A stretch of DNA of 6,418 nt from DHVE2 group archaeon (GTDB lineage Archaea > Thermoplasmatota > Thermoplasmata > Thermoplasmatales > Aciduliprofundaceae): contig WAOZ01000032.1 in assembly GCA_015520975.1 (NCBI GenBank), forward strand, positions 1 to 6,418. The letters run 5' to 3'. Below are positions 4,391 to 6,418 of the stretch, piece after piece (positions within the stretch are counted from its first letter, which is position 1; each line of letters begins with the position of its first letter). The position numbers were made by a program, and so were the translations under genes. The notes below the pieces were generated by a model. It was not told where the DNA came from. It saw nothing but the letters and a program-made list of their open reading frames with translations, and ran no database searches.

Positions 4391-6377
4391 GTTTTCTTTT
4401 CGTGGCAACCACTATCATAGCAATAGCCATAACTGCGACAAGGTACAGCGCTGAGAATTCTGGGACAAGCGATACAACCTGTGCAGTATAAAGAGGAGAT
4501 GCTCTTGTGTTTCCTGAAGTATCCACCAGCACAACATAGTAATCCACATTACCCGGTGTGCTCTGTGGAGGGATGTAGCCACTATAACCCGTACCTGTAT
4601 AATTCATATAGACACAATGCCATTCAGTGCCTGTTATATTTTTGTAGTACAGCAACGCTTGATATACCTGAGTAGCATTCACAAACACTTTTATGTATTT
4701 ATTCACATAGGCATTGGACACATTCACTCCGTTTATAATCGGCATGGTGGCATTGTTCCCTATTGCATAGATATAACCACTGTTCGAAGCGATTAAAACT
4801 GTAGAATCACTTATAACGGGTGTTGCGAGTATGTAGCCAGACGGCGTGGGTGTGTATTTCCATGCCAGTGTACCGTTTAAATAATAGCAGTAAACAGTTC
4901 CATTTGCCGAGTTCGTGGAAAACAGAATGGTGTCATTGGCAATCACCACGCCGCTCTGAACAGGGCCAGAAACCGTTGAGTTCCAGAGCACCGTACCATT
5001 TGTGCTTACAGAATAAACAACGCCTGCCGTGGAGTTTATGCTCGAACCCACATATATTACACCACTATGAACCGCAGGAGATGCCAATGTGCCTTCCAAA
5101 GTTATATTCCATTTCAATGCACCCGAAGTGGCATTAAGCGCAAAAATCGTGTTTCCAGATGTGAGATATACCGTGTTATCTTCAACCGCCGGGGAGTATT
5201 TAACAGGCGATGTCGTGGTGAAATTCCATACAAGTGTGCCGTTGCTTTCATCAACACATATCAACCCGTAAGGGGGATCAAAGCTCCAAGTAGAAGTATT
5301 GTACCTTCCTGCCAGCGGAATGTAAATCTTGCCCTTATATATCGCAGGCGTCCCGAAATAAACGCCACTGTTGAGCGTTATATTCCATATAACCGCGCCA
5401 TTTGACATGTTGATCGCGTAGAAATATCCCCAAGGCGCGGAGGTCTCGTATGTCCCTATGAACGCAATATTTTTGCCATCATACACATCCGTTACCGGAG
5501 ATGAAGATACACCCCACGAATTGTTAGATACTTTATATTTCCAAGCGATTGTACCGTTGTTTTTGTAAAAAGCGACAAGATAACCCGTAGAGTTCCCAAT
5601 CACCACATATTTATCCGTAATCGCCGGGGATGATGTCACGCTTGCTCCCGCACTATTGTTCCATATTTCGGTGCCAGAGGATGTTAGCGCGTAAATTGCC
5701 GAGCCATCCGCAGCAAAAATCATACCATAGCCCACAGCAGGAGTGGCTGAGAATCCCCAAGAATACTGACCCTTATACTGCCATATCAGATCCCTACCCA
5801 GCACCTGAGCATGCACATATCCTGTATTGTTTATATTTCCTCTGTAAGCAGGCCAGGCAGTGTAATGACCTGGGACCATACCTGGCAATAACATAGGTGA
5901 GTATGTGGACGGATAGTCCTCGGTGTATATCCAAGCTATCACATCACCATTTTTGAGATTTATACTCGATGCTCCAACACTGCTTAACTCCCACTGATAA
6001 GAATCATTATTCCACACCAACAGATGCCAGTAAGCCCCAGGCCATTGGTTGGTATCCCAGCCAATAGTGTCAACGAATGCACCATAGGCAGACCAGGTGT
6101 AGTGAAGATTCAAAGAAAGATTCTGGCAGGCGAGTTCGGTAGCCTTTATGCCCGTTGTATTCGTAGGAGGTAGCAGAACGGTAGCACTTAAAACTTCTTG
6201 ATTGCCAAACTGGAAAATTACCGTCGCCCATACACCTGTTGTAGCTTTGGTATGAAGATTGTGTATATCGTCGTTAGATTGGATCGCAGTGACCGATCCC
6301 TCTGCAAAAGATATTCCCACCGCGATTAGCAATACCAACACCGCTATACCCATCACAAACCCGTGTTTTGTCTTCAT
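4386..6377 (-). CDS. Secreted DUF4430 + PQQ-like beta-propeller protein with PEF-CTERM-like tail, 663 aa
   Basis: Probable cell-surface glycoprotein. Signal peptide 1-25 (MKTKHG, hydrophobic core, SFA|EG). Residues about 48-153 look like a DUF4430 (transcobalamin C-terminal-like) domain: ATELACQNLSLNLHY, YGAFVDTIG (98-106), YWHLLVWN (117-123 region) and LKNGDVIAWIY (141-151). Next is the usual propeller lead-in AWPAYRGNINNTGY (174-187), then blade motifs near 227, 265, 317, 371, 409, 452 and 493. A last GYIYAIG (534) can pair with DLIWQY (196-201), consistent with eight blades. An Ig/Fn3-like domain (about 546-635, with VDYYVVLVDTSGN) precedes VPEF (638-641), a hydrophobic stretch and KRKL, which resembles archaeal PEF-CTERM sorting tails. 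About 26 sequons. The start at 6377 has an excellent Shine-Dalgarno. It precedes its paralogue by 28 bp. The ligand is unknown; DUF4430 relatives include cobalamin-carrier domains, but cobalamin binding here is only a guess. Confidence 0.87.
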   Translation of the reverse strand: MKTKHGFVMGIAVLVLLIAVGISFAEGSVTAIQSNDDIHNLHTKATTGVWATVIFQFGNQEVLSATVLLPPTNTTGIKATELACQNLSLNLHYTWSAYGAFVDTIGWDTNQWPGAYWHLLVWNNDSYQWELSSVGASSINLKNGDVIAWIYTEDYPSTYSPMLLPGMVPGHYTAWPAYRGNINNTGYVHAQVLGRDLIWQYKGQYSWGFSATPAVGYGMIFAADGSAIYALTSSGTEIWNNSAGASVTSSPAITDKYVVIGNSTGYLVAFYKNNGTIAWKYKVSNNSWGVSSSPVTDVYDGKNIAFIGTYETSAPWGYFYAINMSNGAVIWNITLNSGVYFGTPAIYKGKIYIPLAGRYNTSTWSFDPPYGLICVDESNGTLVWNFTTTSPVKYSPAVEDNTVYLTSGNTIFALNATSGALKWNITLEGTLASPAVHSGVIYVGSSINSTAGVVYSVSTNGTVLWNSTVSGPVQSGVVIANDTILFSTNSANGTVYCYYLNGTLAWKYTPTPSGYILATPVISDSTVLIASNSGYIYAIGNNATMPIINGVNVSNAYVNKYIKVFVNATQVYQALLYYKNITGTEWHCVYMNYTGTGYSGYIPPQSTPGNVDYYVVLVDTSGNTRASPLYTAQVVSLVPEFSALYLVAVMAIAMIVVATKRKL
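4389..4466 (-). other. PEF-CTERM-like C-terminal sorting/anchor signal
   Basis: Residues 638-663 of the 663-aa protein show the three-part layout of archaeosortase-type tails: V-P-E-F, about 18 hydrophobic residues (ALYLVAVMAIAMIVVAT), then KRKL at the very end. In the known systems the tail is removed and the protein attached to a lipid. No sortase gene is in the window, so it could equally be a plain TM anchor. Confidence 0.55.
4752..5789 (-). repeat. PQQ-like blade repeats of the 663-aa protein
   Basis: Seven full blade signatures plus split halves at both ends: SGTEIW, NGTIAW, NGAVIW, NGTLVW, SGALKW, NGTVLW, NGTLAW, with outer halves DLIW and GYIYAIG. Spacing is mostly 40-55 residues. 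The same count and order as in the neighbouring 701-aa protein, including a PPYGL/PPYGI insert before blade 4 in both, shows that the genes arose by duplication of the whole propeller. Confidence 0.78.
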
Positions 6378-6382
6378 TTTCC

Positions 6383-6390
6383 ATCACCTC
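6383..6390 (-). promoter_or_regulatory. Strong Shine-Dalgarno of the 663-aa propeller gene
   Basis: On the - strand GAGGTGAT is complementary to eight consecutive bases of the usual archaeal 16S 3' end and lies 5 nt before the ATG at 6377. It fixes the start and implies a 5' leader, unlike the leaderless neighbours. The rest of the upstream DNA to the window edge (to 6418) is AT-rich (A7T3 at 6400-6391) but shows no convincing TATA box, so the promoter is probably outside the window. Confidence 0.7.
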
Positions 6391-6418
6391 AAATTTTTTT
6401 GACTGTATTCCAGAAAAC

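Noticed and set aside
2942..5789. PQQ-dependent dehydrogenase activity for the propeller proteins
   Set aside because: Only the generic blade signature is present. I could not identify the PQQ/Ca ligands or catalytic Asp, and the many Ig-like and anchor segments fit a structural or binding role better.
2942..5789. DNA direct repeats or CRISPR-like spacing (recurrent gtgccgtt / gtaccgtt words)
   Set aside because: These words are the reverse complement of the NGT codons in each blade and vary in spacing and flanks, so they reflect protein repeats.

Overview
This window looks like archaeal chromosome. The evidence is a Pyrococcus-type ferredoxin, an archaeal-type phosphopantetheine adenylyltransferase fused to a non-canonical-purine NTPase, a DUF2116-type Zn-ribbon protein, TATA boxes (TTTATAA / TATAAAT) placed for leaderless transcription, and large secreted, sequon-rich PQQ-like propeller proteins. 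The combination suggests a thermophilic euryarchaeon, possibly of the Thermoplasmata / Aciduliprofundum (DHVE2) kind. That placement is inferred from gene content and style, not demonstrated.

Left part, + strand (1-2255): two ferredoxin genes back to back (the first cut by the left edge), an HTH+ACT-like predicted amino-acid-metabolism regulator, a small membrane-anchored Zn-ribbon protein, and a CoA-biosynthesis/NTP-cleansing fusion enzyme. The ferredoxins form one tight unit (TAA directly followed by ATG). The Zn-ribbon gene and the fusion gene overlap by one base (TGATG) with a good Shine-Dalgarno. The regulator and the Zn-ribbon gene each have a TATA box touching the stop codon of the gene before, so they may start their own leaderless transcripts. 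The ferredoxin block is much more GC-rich (about 52% by hand count) than the regulator that follows (about 37% over 421-600).

Right part, - strand (2252-6377): two neighbouring, divergent paralogues that read toward the fusion gene and overlap it tail to tail by 4 bp. Both encode a signal peptide, an N-terminal domain of DUF4430 (transcobalamin-C-terminal-like) type that is clear in one and eroded in the other, an apparent eight-bladed PQQ-like beta-propeller, one or two Ig/Fn3-like domains and a C-terminal membrane anchor. They carry roughly 30 and 26 N-glycosylation sequons, many at a repeated position in the blades. One ends in a VPEF + hydrophobic + KRKL tail resembling PEF-CTERM sorting signals, the other in an ordinary TM anchor with a longer basic tail. 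They are best read as cell-surface glycoproteins of unknown ligand.

I saw no rRNA, tRNA, CRISPR array, insertion sequence or origin. The only non-coding stretches are about 30 bp each, apart from the 41 bp at the right edge. The most interesting parts are the paralogous surface-protein pair with its periodic dual-sequon blades, and the very regular compact promoter-at-stop-codon layout.
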